Source: Holosporales bacterium
GTDB taxonomy: Bacteria; Pseudomonadota; Alphaproteobacteria; Holosporales; Holosporaceae
Assembly: GCA_947461445.1 (NCBI GenBank)
Contig: CANHKV010000005.1
Location: forward strand, 1 to 63,125
Length of the DNA stretch: 63,125 nt
Reading direction: 5' to 3'
Part shown: piece by piece, positions 54,602 through 63,125 of the stretch
Layout: the number at the start of each line of letters is the position of its first letter
Numbering within the stretch: position 1 is the stretch's first letter
Notes under the pieces: model-generated
The model's input: the letters and a program-made list of their open reading frames with translations, nothing else
Told to the model about the DNA's origin: nothing
Databases searched by the model: none
Made by a program: the position numbers and the translations under genes

Positions 54602-55457
54602 CTATGGTAAGTCCATATCTATCCTGTAAACTCGCAACGATTTTTTTATCTGTAAGCCGGCATTCTCTTTGCACTCCCATATCAGCACGCATGCTGTACT
54701 CGAATAACTATTGTTTTTAAACAGCAGCTTAAACCCAAGTTTTTGACAGAACCCAAGCTCTGAATCAGAGGACTCTAAAAAGCAATGACGAGCGCCTAAT
54801 TTTTTGGCTTTGAATAGTACGTAACGCATCAGCGCGCTAGCATATCCCTTGCCCTGCAATTGGGGTAGAAGTGCCTACATTGTCGATCCTTGCAGTGGTA
54901 TTGTCGTGCATTGACAGGGTGATCGATGCGACGGGTTTTTCTTGTTTATATAAGCTGAAATGGCGAAGATTAATATGCCATTTTAAGGCATTTGCATGGG
55001 TGGTTGCATAGATCGAACAAATTTCAATCGTTGATTCAAATGCGCCTATCAATGGAATCATCCAGTCATTTAATGGATTATCATTCCATTTGATCATAGT
55101 TTTAGAATCAAAACCCGCAGTTTGGTCGATTACACATCTCTCTAAATCCACAATCATTGAAATGGATTGGCTTTTCTGAGTGTAACCCATGGTGGTTAAA
55201 ACATCTGCCATTTGAAACGTGCATCATTCTTGTGGAACGATCACATCAAAAGAACGGTTATCCTGAAAAAACGGCCTCCCTTCCGTTAGAATATTATCCA
55301 GAGCGTTTGTGTTTCTTGTTATGTAAATAACATTGAGTGCACCGCCACCAGTCATATAACCATGAGCGCTGTCGCTCAGATCCAAACATTTTAAAGCAAT
55401 GCCTCTGAAAAATTGGTCTTTGGCTTGGCCGTATAAATTTGTTAATGGGGCGTTCAT
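54602..55457 (-). pseudogene. Broken GNAT-family acetyltransferase gene
   Basis: Three pieces of one gene. 55457-55224 encodes MNAPLTNLYGQAKDQFFRGI to SFDVIVPQE, then an in-frame TGA. The same frame continues at 55211 with MADVLTTMGYTQKSQSISMI to ARIDNVGTSTPIAGQGIC. A frameshift near 54845 leads to QGKGYASALMRYVLFKAKKL and CFLESSDSELGFCQKLGF, the acetyl-CoA-binding half of GNAT. Together they make a normal ~285-residue protein. TGA as Trp is unlikely, since other genes here end in TGA. Confidence 0.75.
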
Positions 55458-55490
55458 AGACTGCTCCTATCTTTTGATTCAAATCATTTT

Positions 55491-56495
55491 TTAGGATCTA
55501 ACATCCTTACTTCCACCTTGATTTTTCTTACCCATAAAGTTTCTCATTTTAGAAAAAAGTTCCACTGGTTTTTCTATATAAGAAAAATGCCCACATTGTT
55601 CTAAATAAACAATTTCAGAATTTGAAACAGCCTTTTGAATCGCTTGCGCAGTCCATGCCGGCATCAGATCTTGATTGCCGTGCACAATCAAAGTAGGGAC
55701 CTTCAGGGTTTTCAATTTTGGAAATAAATTAATATTATCTGTAAGAAAATCCGTTTTAGACATGTGTTCGTGGACTTTAAATCCTGACTGGGAAGAGGCC
55801 TCGGCCATATTCAAATTCAGCTTTTCCACCTCATTTGGATTATAAAAATAAACTGAAAATAGCGTTCTATACAGTTTTGATATTTCTTCTTTTTTTAATT
55901 TTTCAAAAAGGTTATAGTCAGACAAGGGGCTGATTTGATTGGCAATAGGTTTGGTTCTTTTCATGAATTCATTGACAAAACCTTGCTGACCTTTAAAGTC
56001 AGCAGGACACGTATTTAATAAAATCAAATTCGACAGATGCTGAGGATATTTTACGGCATAGTTCATCGCCAGAAATCCACCCCAAGAATGCCCAACCAAA
56101 GTGAATTTCTTCACGCCCATATGCTTTCTTAAAGTATCTAGGTCTTTAACAAATTGATGTATATTGATACAAGTGGGATCTATTTTAGTTGCGAGTGATT
56201 GTCCTGAACCACGCTGATCATAAAATATAACCTCATAATCTTTGGCCAATTCTAACATTTGTGGCAATAAATATTCCTGATCTAAACCCGGTCCACCATG
56301 CAATACGATAACAGGGGAACCCGAACCAAATTTTTTATAAAATAACTTACCGCCATCCACGTGAACATAACCAGATTGGTTGCTTTGAGCATGTTTTAAT
56401 GCTGTTTTGTTATTTAAAGCTGTGCAATCACATAACGCAAAGGCACCCGCTAAGTATAGACATAATATTAATAGTTTATTCTTTATGTTTTTCAT
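55491..56495 (-). CDS. Alpha/beta hydrolase, proline iminopeptidase-like
   Basis: 334 residues. The N-terminus has a hydrophobic signal (LLILCLYLAGAFALCDC), so it is probably exported or lipid-anchored. The fold is typical of S33: VIVLHGGPGLDQEY, YDQRGSGQS, nucleophile elbow VGHSWGGFLAM, VHGNQDLMPA (catalytic Asp region) and QCGHFSYIEKP (catalytic His). Peptide or ester substrates are possible. It starts 18 bases after rsfS and may be co-transcribed. Confidence 0.8.
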   Translation of the reverse strand: MKNIKNKLLILCLYLAGAFALCDCTALNNKTALKHAQSNQSGYVHVDGGKLFYKKFGSGSPVIVLHGGPGLDQEYLLPQMLELAKDYEVIFYDQRGSGQSLATKIDPTCINIHQFVKDLDTLRKHMGVKKFTLVGHSWGGFLAMNYAVKYPQHLSNLILLNTCPADFKGQQGFVNEFMKRTKPIANQISPLSDYNLFEKLKKEEISKLYRTLFSVYFYNPNEVEKLNLNMAEASSQSGFKVHEHMSKTDFLTDNINLFPKLKTLKVPTLIVHGNQDLMPAWTAQAIQKAVSNSEIVYLEQCGHFSYIEKPVELFSKMRNFMGKKNQGGSKDVRS

Positions 56496-56513
56496 GAATT
56501 ATAGTTATATGGA

Positions 56514-56933
56514 TTACAGCACAGAGAAAAATGGAGTATCCGACACTGGTTCCAAAAAGGCATGAGATTCTTCCTGTTGCCACAATGTTTCCAGATCATA
56601 ATAGGCCCGGCTGTCCTCTAGAAACAAATGAACAAAAACCCCCTGAGTATTCAGGACAATCCATTCTGTATCATCATGACGCCCTTGGCTTTTGGCCCGG
56701 CGCCCCATACGTTTGCACTCCATTTCCGTGGCTTGGCATAATGCCCACAGATGTCGACTGGACGTTGCCGAAACAACCACGAACCATTCTGCAAAGGGGG
56801 AAGTTACGGGAAAGAAAGCAGGATTTTTAGCTTTTTTATCCAGCAAAACCTCGATTAAATGATCTTTCCATTGGCCAGAATGGGTAAAGTCTTTGGATAC
56901 AAGGCTGTGGGCAGCAGATACAGTTTGATTCAT
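56514..56933 (-). CDS. rsfS: Ribosomal silencing factor RsfS
   Basis: 139 residues, RsfS/YbeB/Iojap family. It binds L14 and blocks subunit joining under starvation. FAEWFVVVSATSSRHLWALC, GRHDDTEWIVLNTQGVFVHL and RAYYDLETLW are family features. C-terminal extension of ~20 residues. rlmH and nadD, its common neighbours, are absent. Confidence 0.88.
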   Translation of the reverse strand: MNQTVSAAHSLVSKDFTHSGQWKDHLIEVLLDKKAKNPAFFPVTSPFAEWFVVVSATSSRHLWALCQATEMECKRMGRRAKSQGRHDDTEWIVLNTQGVFVHLFLEDSRAYYDLETLWQQEESHAFLEPVSDTPFFSVL

Positions 56934-57345
56934 TTGCGATTATTGTCCTATAGGGAGTAACTGTTTTGTGTTTAACAGTGGTTTTGTGTTGACGATTTTT
57001 TCTCTATTAAAGAAAGCGCATAAGTTTTTTTAGATTATCAATATAATGCGTTGTTATGCATTCAATGTCAATACTCTGTTTCAATATTCAATGTCAATAA
57101 TCCGCTTCAATACTCAACAACAGAGTCAATGAAATGATCCTTCATGTTCTTTTTGGCGTTATTTTTTATTGTTTTTGTTTCGTGCATATCTGTTCTGCGT
57201 CTTGATCACTGATTCTTAATCTCTTGTGTTGCTGAGAAGTGGGCCGCCAGGGGATAACCCCCGTGATATTTCCATAGAATGATAAGAATTCCTGGTCAAT
57301 GAGGTGAGGAGTATAGAAGGGGGATCTCAAAAGGTGTCCAAGCGG
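56934..57345. other. Intergenic region with a short tandem repeat
   Basis: About 410 bases with no convincing gene. Two tandem 26-base copies (ttcaatgtcaata....ttcaata) lie at 57061-57086 and 57087-57112. Confidence 0.6.
57061..57112. repeat. Two tandem 26-base repeats
   Basis: Each unit starts ttcaatgtcaata and ends ttcaata, with four to five differences between the units. Position is ~130 bases upstream of the rsfS start on the minus strand. Confidence 0.75.
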
Positions 57346-57348
57346 TAT

Positions 57349-57381
57349 AAAAAAAGCCCGACCCCAAAAAGGAGCCGAGCT
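57349..57381 (-). terminator. Terminator of the large secreted gene
   Basis: On the minus strand agctcggctcc-ttttt-ggggtcgggct forms a ten-pair stem (with G-U) followed by seven T; it is 67 bases past the stop. A second small palindrome, agatcaaaattgatct, lies in between. Confidence 0.75.
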
Positions 57382-57447
57382 GTGTTTTTAGGCGCGACCT
57401 AAAATGATACGCTCTTACAACAGATCAATTTTGATCTTTTTTTATTC

Positions 57448-60285
57448 TTATGCTTCTTCGGCTTCTGAATTATTTTTTGCATTATTTTTTGCATTATTTT
57501 TTGAATTACTTCTTACATTGTTTCTTGCTGCGCTTTTGCTTTTGCTTTTGCCTCTTCTTACTGGACTCTTACTTCCTTTCTTTGTTGCATTTGCGCTATT
57601 GCTTTTATTTGTTGCATTCGCGCTTTTGCTTCTGCCTCTTCTGGCTTGGCCTTTTACTTTTCTGGCTTGGCGTTTTACTTTTCTTACTTGTGTCTTCGTG
57701 TTTTTGGTTGTCTTTTTCATAAGACCAAAAGCGGCATGAACTCTTTGAGTGATCACTGCTGTGGCTGTCTTCAAAGCTTTTGCTTTTGCTGCCTCAGCAT
57801 TCTCCTCGTCTTCGAACGCTTCAGCGGATAGGCCCTCGAACACCTCAGAGAAGTTGTCTATCAAATCTTTTGCAGCTTTGACTTTGAGTTTCTTCAGACT
57901 TGCTGCATTGCCTTCATTATCTTTATTCTCTTTTATCAACTCCTTCAGCTTCGCCTTAAGTGCCGTATCAACAATTTTAGCTTGGCCTTCGTTAATTTCA
58001 CCTGTCTTTGGATTTATAACTTCTTCTATATTAATTTCTTCAAATGGATCAGAGGAATCACCTTTGGCATTTTTCCTTATATTCTGTTGACGTGAAGATG
58101 TATCTACCTCCTCATTTAAATCTTCATTTGTCCTTACTTCTGCGTCTGTATCTAAATTGGTTTCTTCTTCTTTATTGGTTTGTTTATTGGTTTGTTTATT
58201 GGTTTGTTTATTGGTTTCCCCATCTTTTACGTCCAATACACCTTGAACGCTGTCTGGAAACAATGCCTTCAGAAATGCAACATGGGCCTCTGCTGGTTTA
58301 CCGTTTACCTTAACCAAGGCATCAAACATTTGGGTATACGCTGCTTTTGCCTCGTTTGCATCTGTCATGCCTTTAAGAGCGCTTGCAAGCTTTGTGTTTT
58401 TTGCAATTCTATTAAGGATCTCGTCATTTATTTGAACGTTTGGTATTTCAGCCAACTGCTGATAGGTTACAGCATCATCAATTGCTTTCATTGAATCTGT
58501 TGCGCCTGCTGAGGCTTTCCCACCCAATGGGCTTGCTGGGGCTTTCTCACCCAATAGGCTTGCTGGGGCTGTCTCACCCAATGCTGCTATTGCGGCATCA
58601 TAGGCTGCTTTGATCTCTTTTCTTGATATCTCAATACTATCACGAGTTTGACCATAGGAAGTTCCTTGAACCTGGCAAGTCGAATTTCCAGATAGCCCTT
58701 TTTGATCCTCGACCAAGGATTCATCAATGACCATGTATTTCTCTTCAAGAATTCTTTTCCAATCAGGAGCACTGGAATCAAACACCGACTTGTTATCTTT
58801 GAACAGGGCTTCAGCTCTTTTTTTCTGGTTAGAAAAGTACGTCTTGATCTGTCCTACACTCGTGGGATTCGATTGTGTACGCATGTTCAAATCGAAATTG
58901 TCTGCTTTTTGTTTTAAGTTGTCGTTCTTTGCAAACGCCTTTAAAGCGTCGCTACTATTTTTTATTACAGATGCCGCACTTGATGAACCTAGATCCGCTA
59001 AGAAATTGTTGACATACTCGTACAGAGGAGTCACTTTTACAGATTCTGATGCCGTTGCAACCGTAGTCGTATCACTAGAGAAAGCGGTCATAGCTGAGGA
59101 ATTTAAACCAAGGGCATAGCTCACTTCAGATGGTTTCAGCGCGTCACCTGTAGCAGCAACACCTGAACCACTATCTGTATACTCAAAGATTCTGCCTGCT
59201 GTGGTAGCGTCATCAAGATTTGCAGCAGCCTCACCAAATATACTCGACATATATGCAAGAAGACCCCTACTCTTAGCGACGTCGCTTGTACCAATACTAT
59301 CCAAAATGGCTTTTGGCCCTGATACACCAGGGTGATCAATCAATGTTTCTAAAAAGGTCCCCATTGCTTTGCTGTTCACGAAATGAACTTTTGACAATTT
59401 TTCAGATATAACCTTATGTCGTTTTGCCATTTTGCTAATGTCTTGATTGGCATCCGTAAAAGCAGACAAGTTAGCATAGTAACCGCAATAATCTGCAAAC
59501 AGTTCTTTCAAGGCGTTAACTGTATTGTCTAATCCAGTCCTTATCTCGACAGTATTCTTGATAGAACCATCGAATACATCGATTGGAGCGGTACCCAGAT
59601 TACTAACCGCATTGGTCATTCTTTCTATCGTGCTGGCAAGACTACTCAGAAATTCATTACCCTTTATCGATCGAAATTCTGTTTTATTAAGATCAGTGAT
59701 CAATGCTTCAAGATTTTGCACAAGATCGATGACGGTTTTGTCTTTGGACTGGGAAGCGTCAATAAAATTCTTCACATCATTACTAGAGCTAAAATTAGCA
59801 GGTTTAAAAAATTCAAGACTAGAAACTGATGTTTTTACTGATATTTTTTTGATATCTTTATGGAATTTTTCTTCAAGATCAACCAACTTTGAAGACACCG
59901 TATTCAGTAATATTGTGTTAGCCACATAACTTTTTAGCGCATCAGATTGTGTAGTACGACCAAGAATCTTTTGTGTCAATAGGGCTACTGGAGAACCGAT
60001 AAAAGCTCCATTCTTATCAACCCATTTTATTGATGACAAAAGATGACCGTTGGCAGAGGGTAGAGGGCTAAAAATCTGATTCACATCCGTCTCAATCTGA
60101 TTTAGATCCGCCAGATTTGTTTTTCTTTTTTGGAACCCCTTACCATACTCATTCTTGACAATTTGTCTTCTTTGAATCGTGTTCAGCTCGTCCAAAGGAC
60201 GCGTGGTCAAAGAAATTGCACCTACTTCACCGGCTGCGACTCCCAGAGCCAACAGCAAAGCGATTTTACTATAATTCGTATTCAT
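57448..60285 (-). CDS. Large secreted protein with histone-H1-like basic tail
   Basis: 945 residues, no recognisable family. Signal peptide MNTNYSKIALLLALGVAAGE with cleavage near GAIS. gaggt lies six bases before the ATG at 60285; an ATG four codons upstream would place that site inside the gene. The body is Ser/Thr/Ala/Lys-rich and helical. Then come a repeat APASLLGEKAPASPLGGKAS near residue 580, a QTNK repeat, an acidic stretch, and a ~100-residue tail full of Lys, Arg, Ser, Ala and Asn (KVKRQARKVKGQARRGRSKS, GSKSPVRRGKSKSKSAARN). The tail resembles linker histones. Export plus a DNA-binding-like tail suggests a host-directed protein, but this is inference. Confidence 0.78.
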   Translation of the reverse strand: MNTNYSKIALLLALGVAAGEVGAISLTTRPLDELNTIQRRQIVKNEYGKGFQKRKTNLADLNQIETDVNQIFSPLPSANGHLLSSIKWVDKNGAFIGSPVALLTQKILGRTTQSDALKSYVANTILLNTVSSKLVDLEEKFHKDIKKISVKTSVSSLEFFKPANFSSSNDVKNFIDASQSKDKTVIDLVQNLEALITDLNKTEFRSIKGNEFLSSLASTIERMTNAVSNLGTAPIDVFDGSIKNTVEIRTGLDNTVNALKELFADYCGYYANLSAFTDANQDISKMAKRHKVISEKLSKVHFVNSKAMGTFLETLIDHPGVSGPKAILDSIGTSDVAKSRGLLAYMSSIFGEAAANLDDATTAGRIFEYTDSGSGVAATGDALKPSEVSYALGLNSSAMTAFSSDTTTVATASESVKVTPLYEYVNNFLADLGSSSAASVIKNSSDALKAFAKNDNLKQKADNFDLNMRTQSNPTSVGQIKTYFSNQKKRAEALFKDNKSVFDSSAPDWKRILEEKYMVIDESLVEDQKGLSGNSTCQVQGTSYGQTRDSIEISRKEIKAAYDAAIAALGETAPASLLGEKAPASPLGGKASAGATDSMKAIDDAVTYQQLAEIPNVQINDEILNRIAKNTKLASALKGMTDANEAKAAYTQMFDALVKVNGKPAEAHVAFLKALFPDSVQGVLDVKDGETNKQTNKQTNKQTNKEEETNLDTDAEVRTNEDLNEEVDTSSRQQNIRKNAKGDSSDPFEEINIEEVINPKTGEINEGQAKIVDTALKAKLKELIKENKDNEGNAASLKKLKVKAAKDLIDNFSEVFEGLSAEAFEDEENAEAAKAKALKTATAVITQRVHAAFGLMKKTTKNTKTQVRKVKRQARKVKGQARRGRSKSANATNKSNSANATKKGSKSPVRRGKSKSKSAARNNVRSNSKNNAKNNAKNNSEAEEA
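58171..58217 (-). repeat. 12-base tandem repeat encoding QTNK units
   Basis: About four in-frame copies of a 12-base unit (tttattggtttg on the plus strand) within the large secreted gene; the copies are identical, so they are recent and can change number by slippage without loss of frame. Confidence 0.9.
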
Positions 60286-60453
60286 ACTTAACCTCATTTA
60301 TAAGATGTTTCACCCACCATGGTACCTCAGGACGAACACAGAATCAAGATATTTTTTATTAAAATAAGGACAAAGTTCTGCAAGGTAATCACAGTAATGT
60401 TGGCAAAACAACATCAAGCAAATAAAAAGTAAGAATGAGAAAATAATATTTTT

Positions 60454-61227
60454 CTATTTTATCAGATTTGATGATGCCGTTTCAATGGTGTTTTCCAGGG
60501 TCTGTAAGAGGGATTTTTCGTTCTCGGTGGCCAGAAAGTTCTTTGGCAACAGGGGGGGTAAAATCACCACATCAATGATGCCGGATTTTTTGAAAAAGGT
60601 GTGCCGGGGCCAAAACACACCAGAGTTCAGGGCGATGGGAATGATTGGGGCGTGTGTGTACTGGGCCAAACGAATGACGCCTTGGCGATAACGGGTGTGT
60701 TGTCCTGGTTTGGTGCGGGTGCCCTCTGGAAAAATCACCACGGGCCGGTGTTCGGTGATCAGTGCCTTTTTGCCGTGGTGTAAAAATGTGTCGTGGCTGC
60801 TGGATGATGGTGAGGATTTGGATCGGCGTGATACAGGAATCATGCCCATGTGCGCCAATAGGCGGCCCATCACCGGTACGCGTAACAATTCTTGTTTCAA
60901 GACAAAGGTGGGCTGGGGTAAAAAAGTGAAAAAAGCCAGAGTTTCCCACGCGGATTGATGCTTTGATGCCACGATGTAACCCCCATGCTGGGGCAAATGG
61001 TGTGCGCCCGTTACGCGATATCTCAGGCCCAGAAATAAGGCCATCAACGTCATAACCCCATGGCAAAACAAGGTGACGGCCTGATGCGTATAGCGGGGTG
61101 GAAAGGCCAACAGGATGATAAAAATGGGTAAATGGCATAAAAACAGTGCGCAAATGGTGGTGTAAAACAGAATGTGGCCCACCAGGCGAATGAGAATGTT
61201 CACAAGCGTGCTGTGGGGTGTGGTCAT
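60454..61227 (-). CDS. plsC: 1-acyl-sn-glycerol-3-phosphate acyltransferase
   Basis: Makes phosphatidic acid from lysophosphatidic acid at the inner membrane. ASKHQSAWET (HX4D/E motif; E here, as in many alphaproteobacteria), VSRRSKSSP, VIFPEGTRTKPG (second signature) and IIPIALNSG are visible, with an N-terminal membrane segment. Start ATG 61227 (MTTPHSTLV), 257 residues; the frame opens at 61272. Confidence 0.9.
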   Translation of the reverse strand: MTTPHSTLVNILIRLVGHILFYTTICALFLCHLPIFIILLAFPPRYTHQAVTLFCHGVMTLMALFLGLRYRVTGAHHLPQHGGYIVASKHQSAWETLAFFTFLPQPTFVLKQELLRVPVMGRLLAHMGMIPVSRRSKSSPSSSSHDTFLHHGKKALITEHRPVVIFPEGTRTKPGQHTRYRQGVIRLAQYTHAPIIPIALNSGVFWPRHTFFKKSGIIDVVILPPLLPKNFLATENEKSLLQTLENTIETASSNLIK

Positions 61228-61283
61228 GGCGATGCAAGCAGAGTATGGATATGGTGTATAGTATATATGCATAGAGGGTGGGT

Positions 61284-62423
61284 ATGTCTAATCATCAGGT
61301 TGGGGGTGGGGGGCAACAATGGAATGTATGGAGCGTAACGCGCCTGGTATATGATTTTCTGGATAAAAAATCGGACGATTTGGGTAAGGGGATGGGAGAA
61401 CCAGACCAGGATAGGGCCCGTCATGATGGGGATGTGTATGGCCATAAGAGTGGTCTGTGGGCCAAGGCAAAAGGGATTGTCCAGCACCAGTACGCCTTAA
61501 CGCCATTATCGTGGGCCTGTGGGTTGGGCGAATACCACATGCAGGGCAGGGCGATTACACCGGATGATTTTGCGTGGTTGTGGCATTTTCCCCATGTAGA
61601 GCATGCGCCGTTGTCTCGTCTGCTGGGGTATGGTTGGTTTTGTGGGCGCCGTTATGATTTAAATGCATCCACGCTGGATCCACGATGGGAAAGCGAAGGG
61701 CTGATTGACATTGTGTGCGCACGGTGGGGGATGGATGGTTCGAAACAAGAGGGCAACGGTGGGCAAAATAAACCTTGGGATGGTCATTCGTTGCCTGCCC
61801 TTGGCCCTCGTATTTTGGATATGGGTACGGGTTCTGGGTGCCTATTAATCGAATTGTTGCTGTATTATCCATGTGCTTTGGGTTGGGGTGTGGATATTTC
61901 TGCCGATGCGTTGCATATGGCAAGGAAAAATGCGAGCAGACATGGTGTGGATCAACGGGTGCGTTGGATGGCGGGGGATGGCGCAGATGTGTTGATGGGG
62001 GGACGTTCAGATGGTGCGTTTTCCAGCAATGGGCCCACCAGCCATAGGACCAGTGGGGATGATTTTTCCGATGATGGTGGCATGGAAAACACGACTGCCC
62101 ACAGCACTCTTTTAGGGTTTGATGCCTTTGATATCATCATCAGCAATCCACCTTATGTACCAACGGGGTATGTGGCCCCGAAAAATGTGGCCCTGTGGGA
62201 TCCAGATGCCGCGCTGTATGCTGGGGGTGATGGATTGGATTATTATCGGTCTTGGATTGATCTGATGGTACAGCGCTTGGCGCCCGGGGGAATCATGGTG
62301 CTGGAAATTGGGTATGACCAGGGTGGCGCCGTATTTCATTTATGTCAGAACGCTGGGTTAAGTCATATTCATGTTTTGCCCGATCTTGATGGCAAAGATC
62401 GATACGTGTGGGGGTATTTGTGA
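61284..62423 (+). CDS. prmC: Release factor glutamine methyltransferase with insertions
   Basis: Methylates the GGQ Gln of RF1 and RF2. YALTPLSWACGL/EY...GRAITPDDF-like N-terminus, RRYDLNASTLDPRWESEG (F.V....LIPRPETE), SAM site ILDMGTGSGCLLIELL, DISADALHMARKNA and catalytic IIISNPPYVP are present. ATG 61284 with gagggtg upstream. Product 379 residues, about 90 more than usual. The extra sequence lies in a longer N-terminus and low-complexity inserts before ILDMG and before the NPPY motif. Divergent to plsC. Confidence 0.9.
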   Translation: MSNHQVGGGGQQWNVWSVTRLVYDFLDKKSDDLGKGMGEPDQDRARHDGDVYGHKSGLWAKAKGIVQHQYALTPLSWACGLGEYHMQGRAITPDDFAWLWHFPHVEHAPLSRLLGYGWFCGRRYDLNASTLDPRWESEGLIDIVCARWGMDGSKQEGNGGQNKPWDGHSLPALGPRILDMGTGSGCLLIELLLYYPCALGWGVDISADALHMARKNASRHGVDQRVRWMAGDGADVLMGGRSDGAFSSNGPTSHRTSGDDFSDDGGMENTTAHSTLLGFDAFDIIISNPPYVPTGYVAPKNVALWDPDAALYAGGDGLDYYRSWIDLMVQRLAPGGIMVLEIGYDQGGAVFHLCQNAGLSHIHVLPDLDGKDRYVWGYL

Positions 62424-62598
62424 TGACGGGGTAACAGACATTAGGAAAAGATGGGGGCTTGCCCAGGAAAGACACGCGATATGGGCAAGCATATCCCTCC
62501 TAGGTCCTGTTTCCCCCATTATCCCCACACATCTTCAAATGGATTTATGCGGTCCAAAGATGCCATGCGGAAACTTTTTTTACCTGGGCTTTCTGGGT

Positions 62599-63063
62599 TT
62601 ATTTTTTTTTTTCGTCGTCGGTTTCTTCCTCGGTGTCCATGTCCTCTTCATTCTCATCCGTGGCTTTTTCTTCCTTCTCTTTTTCATTATCCGCATTTGG
62701 TTTTTTCTCGGCTGCCTTCTCTGGCTTTTTTTCGTTTAGGATTTTTTTTGCCGATTCAAAATCCGATTCTACTGCATCTTCATCTTTTTTTTGAGAAATG
62801 GCTTGTTCATCGTTTGTAGTGTCTTCCTTTTTATCTCCGTTGGATGGGTCTGTGCCTTTCACACCAATGACCTCGCTGTTCATCCCGGAAGACATCTCGC
62901 TCAAAGCGGCCACTTTGATGGGTTTTTCGTCCGACATAATGGCGTCATTGGCATCGGTGGAAATGGCAGATTCCATGGTCTCTGTTTTTTCTTTCTTCTT
63001 CCAGCAACCGGAAAACAGTGCTGTAACGGCGCACAATGCTGTAATACACAGAGTCTTTTTCAT
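62599..63063 (-). CDS. Acidic, Lys/Glu-rich lipoprotein of unknown function
   Basis: 154 residues. Lipoprotein signal MKKTLCITALCAVTALFSGC with lipobox LFSGC, then WKKKEK. The mature part is almost entirely charged and low-complexity (many E, D, K), ending EETDDEKKK, and is probably disordered. No domain is recognisable. The ATG follows ataggaatt. Confidence 0.75.
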   Translation of the reverse strand: MKKTLCITALCAVTALFSGCWKKKEKTETMESAISTDANDAIMSDEKPIKVAALSEMSSGMNSEVIGVKGTDPSNGDKKEDTTNDEQAISQKKDEDAVESDFESAKKILNEKKPEKAAEKKPNADNEKEKEEKATDENEEDMDTEEETDDEKKK

Positions 63064-63125
63064 TATAATTCCTATTTGAATACGGTTTCAACTATTATGC
63101 TGATATAAAATGGATATTTTATTAA

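Noticed and set aside
57061-57112. CRISPR array
   Set aside because: The two 26-base copies are directly adjacent with no spacers, and no cas genes are in the window.

Overview
The window looks like a chromosomal segment of an alphaproteobacterium with a host-associated, probably intracellular lifestyle. The alphaproteobacterial signs are MipZ, a TrcR (DUF1013) regulator, DAP-type MurE and a UbiH-family hydroxylase. The host-associated signs are a concentrative nucleoside transporter, an EamA carrier, many Sec-exported proteins of no recognisable family, decaying accessory genes and a reduced prophage. A Holosporales- or Rickettsiales-like organism is my inference; the sequence does not name a species. 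Standard stop codons, including TGA, are used.

Layout. 1-2145: a tandem array of small secreted proteins that share a signal peptide and leader but have different mature parts. The array is interleaved with copies of the 3' end of the neighbouring pth gene. 2227-21543: housekeeping genes (pth, glmS, tilS, an L,D-transpeptidase/nucleoside transporter pair, DUF218, murE with an ABC exporter, yebC, prmA-ubiH, folD, a one-domain response regulator, fabD, der, nrdA) and three tRNAs (Val, Ala, Leu). 21661-26570: two large paralogous secreted proteins with almost identical C-terminal blocks, basic Ser/Arg/Lys tails and the same terminator. 27077-33270: a DsbA-like lipoprotein, murA, a GST-like protein, and a coupled potB-potC-mipZ operon. 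33355-43477: a prophage-derived HK97-type head module (portal, protease, capsid, connectors) followed by unrecognised structural genes, interrupted by an inverted EamA transporter. No integrase, large terminase or tape-measure gene is visible. 43604-47886: tyrS, rapZ, an M15 peptidase, tRNA-Thr and rpmI-rplT with a clear promoter and terminator. 48370-49972: a secreted-protein locus made by tandem duplication and decay. 50041-53432: tRNA-Glu, trcR, ftsW and murD. 53805-55457: two pseudogenes (aminoglycoside-phosphotransferase-like and GNAT-like). 55491-63063: an alpha/beta hydrolase with rsfS, a large secreted protein with a histone-H1-like tail, plsC, prmC and an acidic lipoprotein.

How the genes relate. 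Cell-wall synthesis is spread over several places (glmS, murE, murA, murD-ftsW, plus the two peptidoglycan-modifying enzymes), so the usual division/cell-wall cluster is broken up. Translation functions recur (pth, tilS, prmA, prmC, tyrS, L35/L20, rsfS, der, five tRNAs). The accessory part is dominated by recently duplicated exported proteins. These are the best candidates for undescribed host-interaction biology: the small-protein array at the left end, and three large proteins whose Sec signal is combined with a strongly basic, SR- or histone-like C-terminus.
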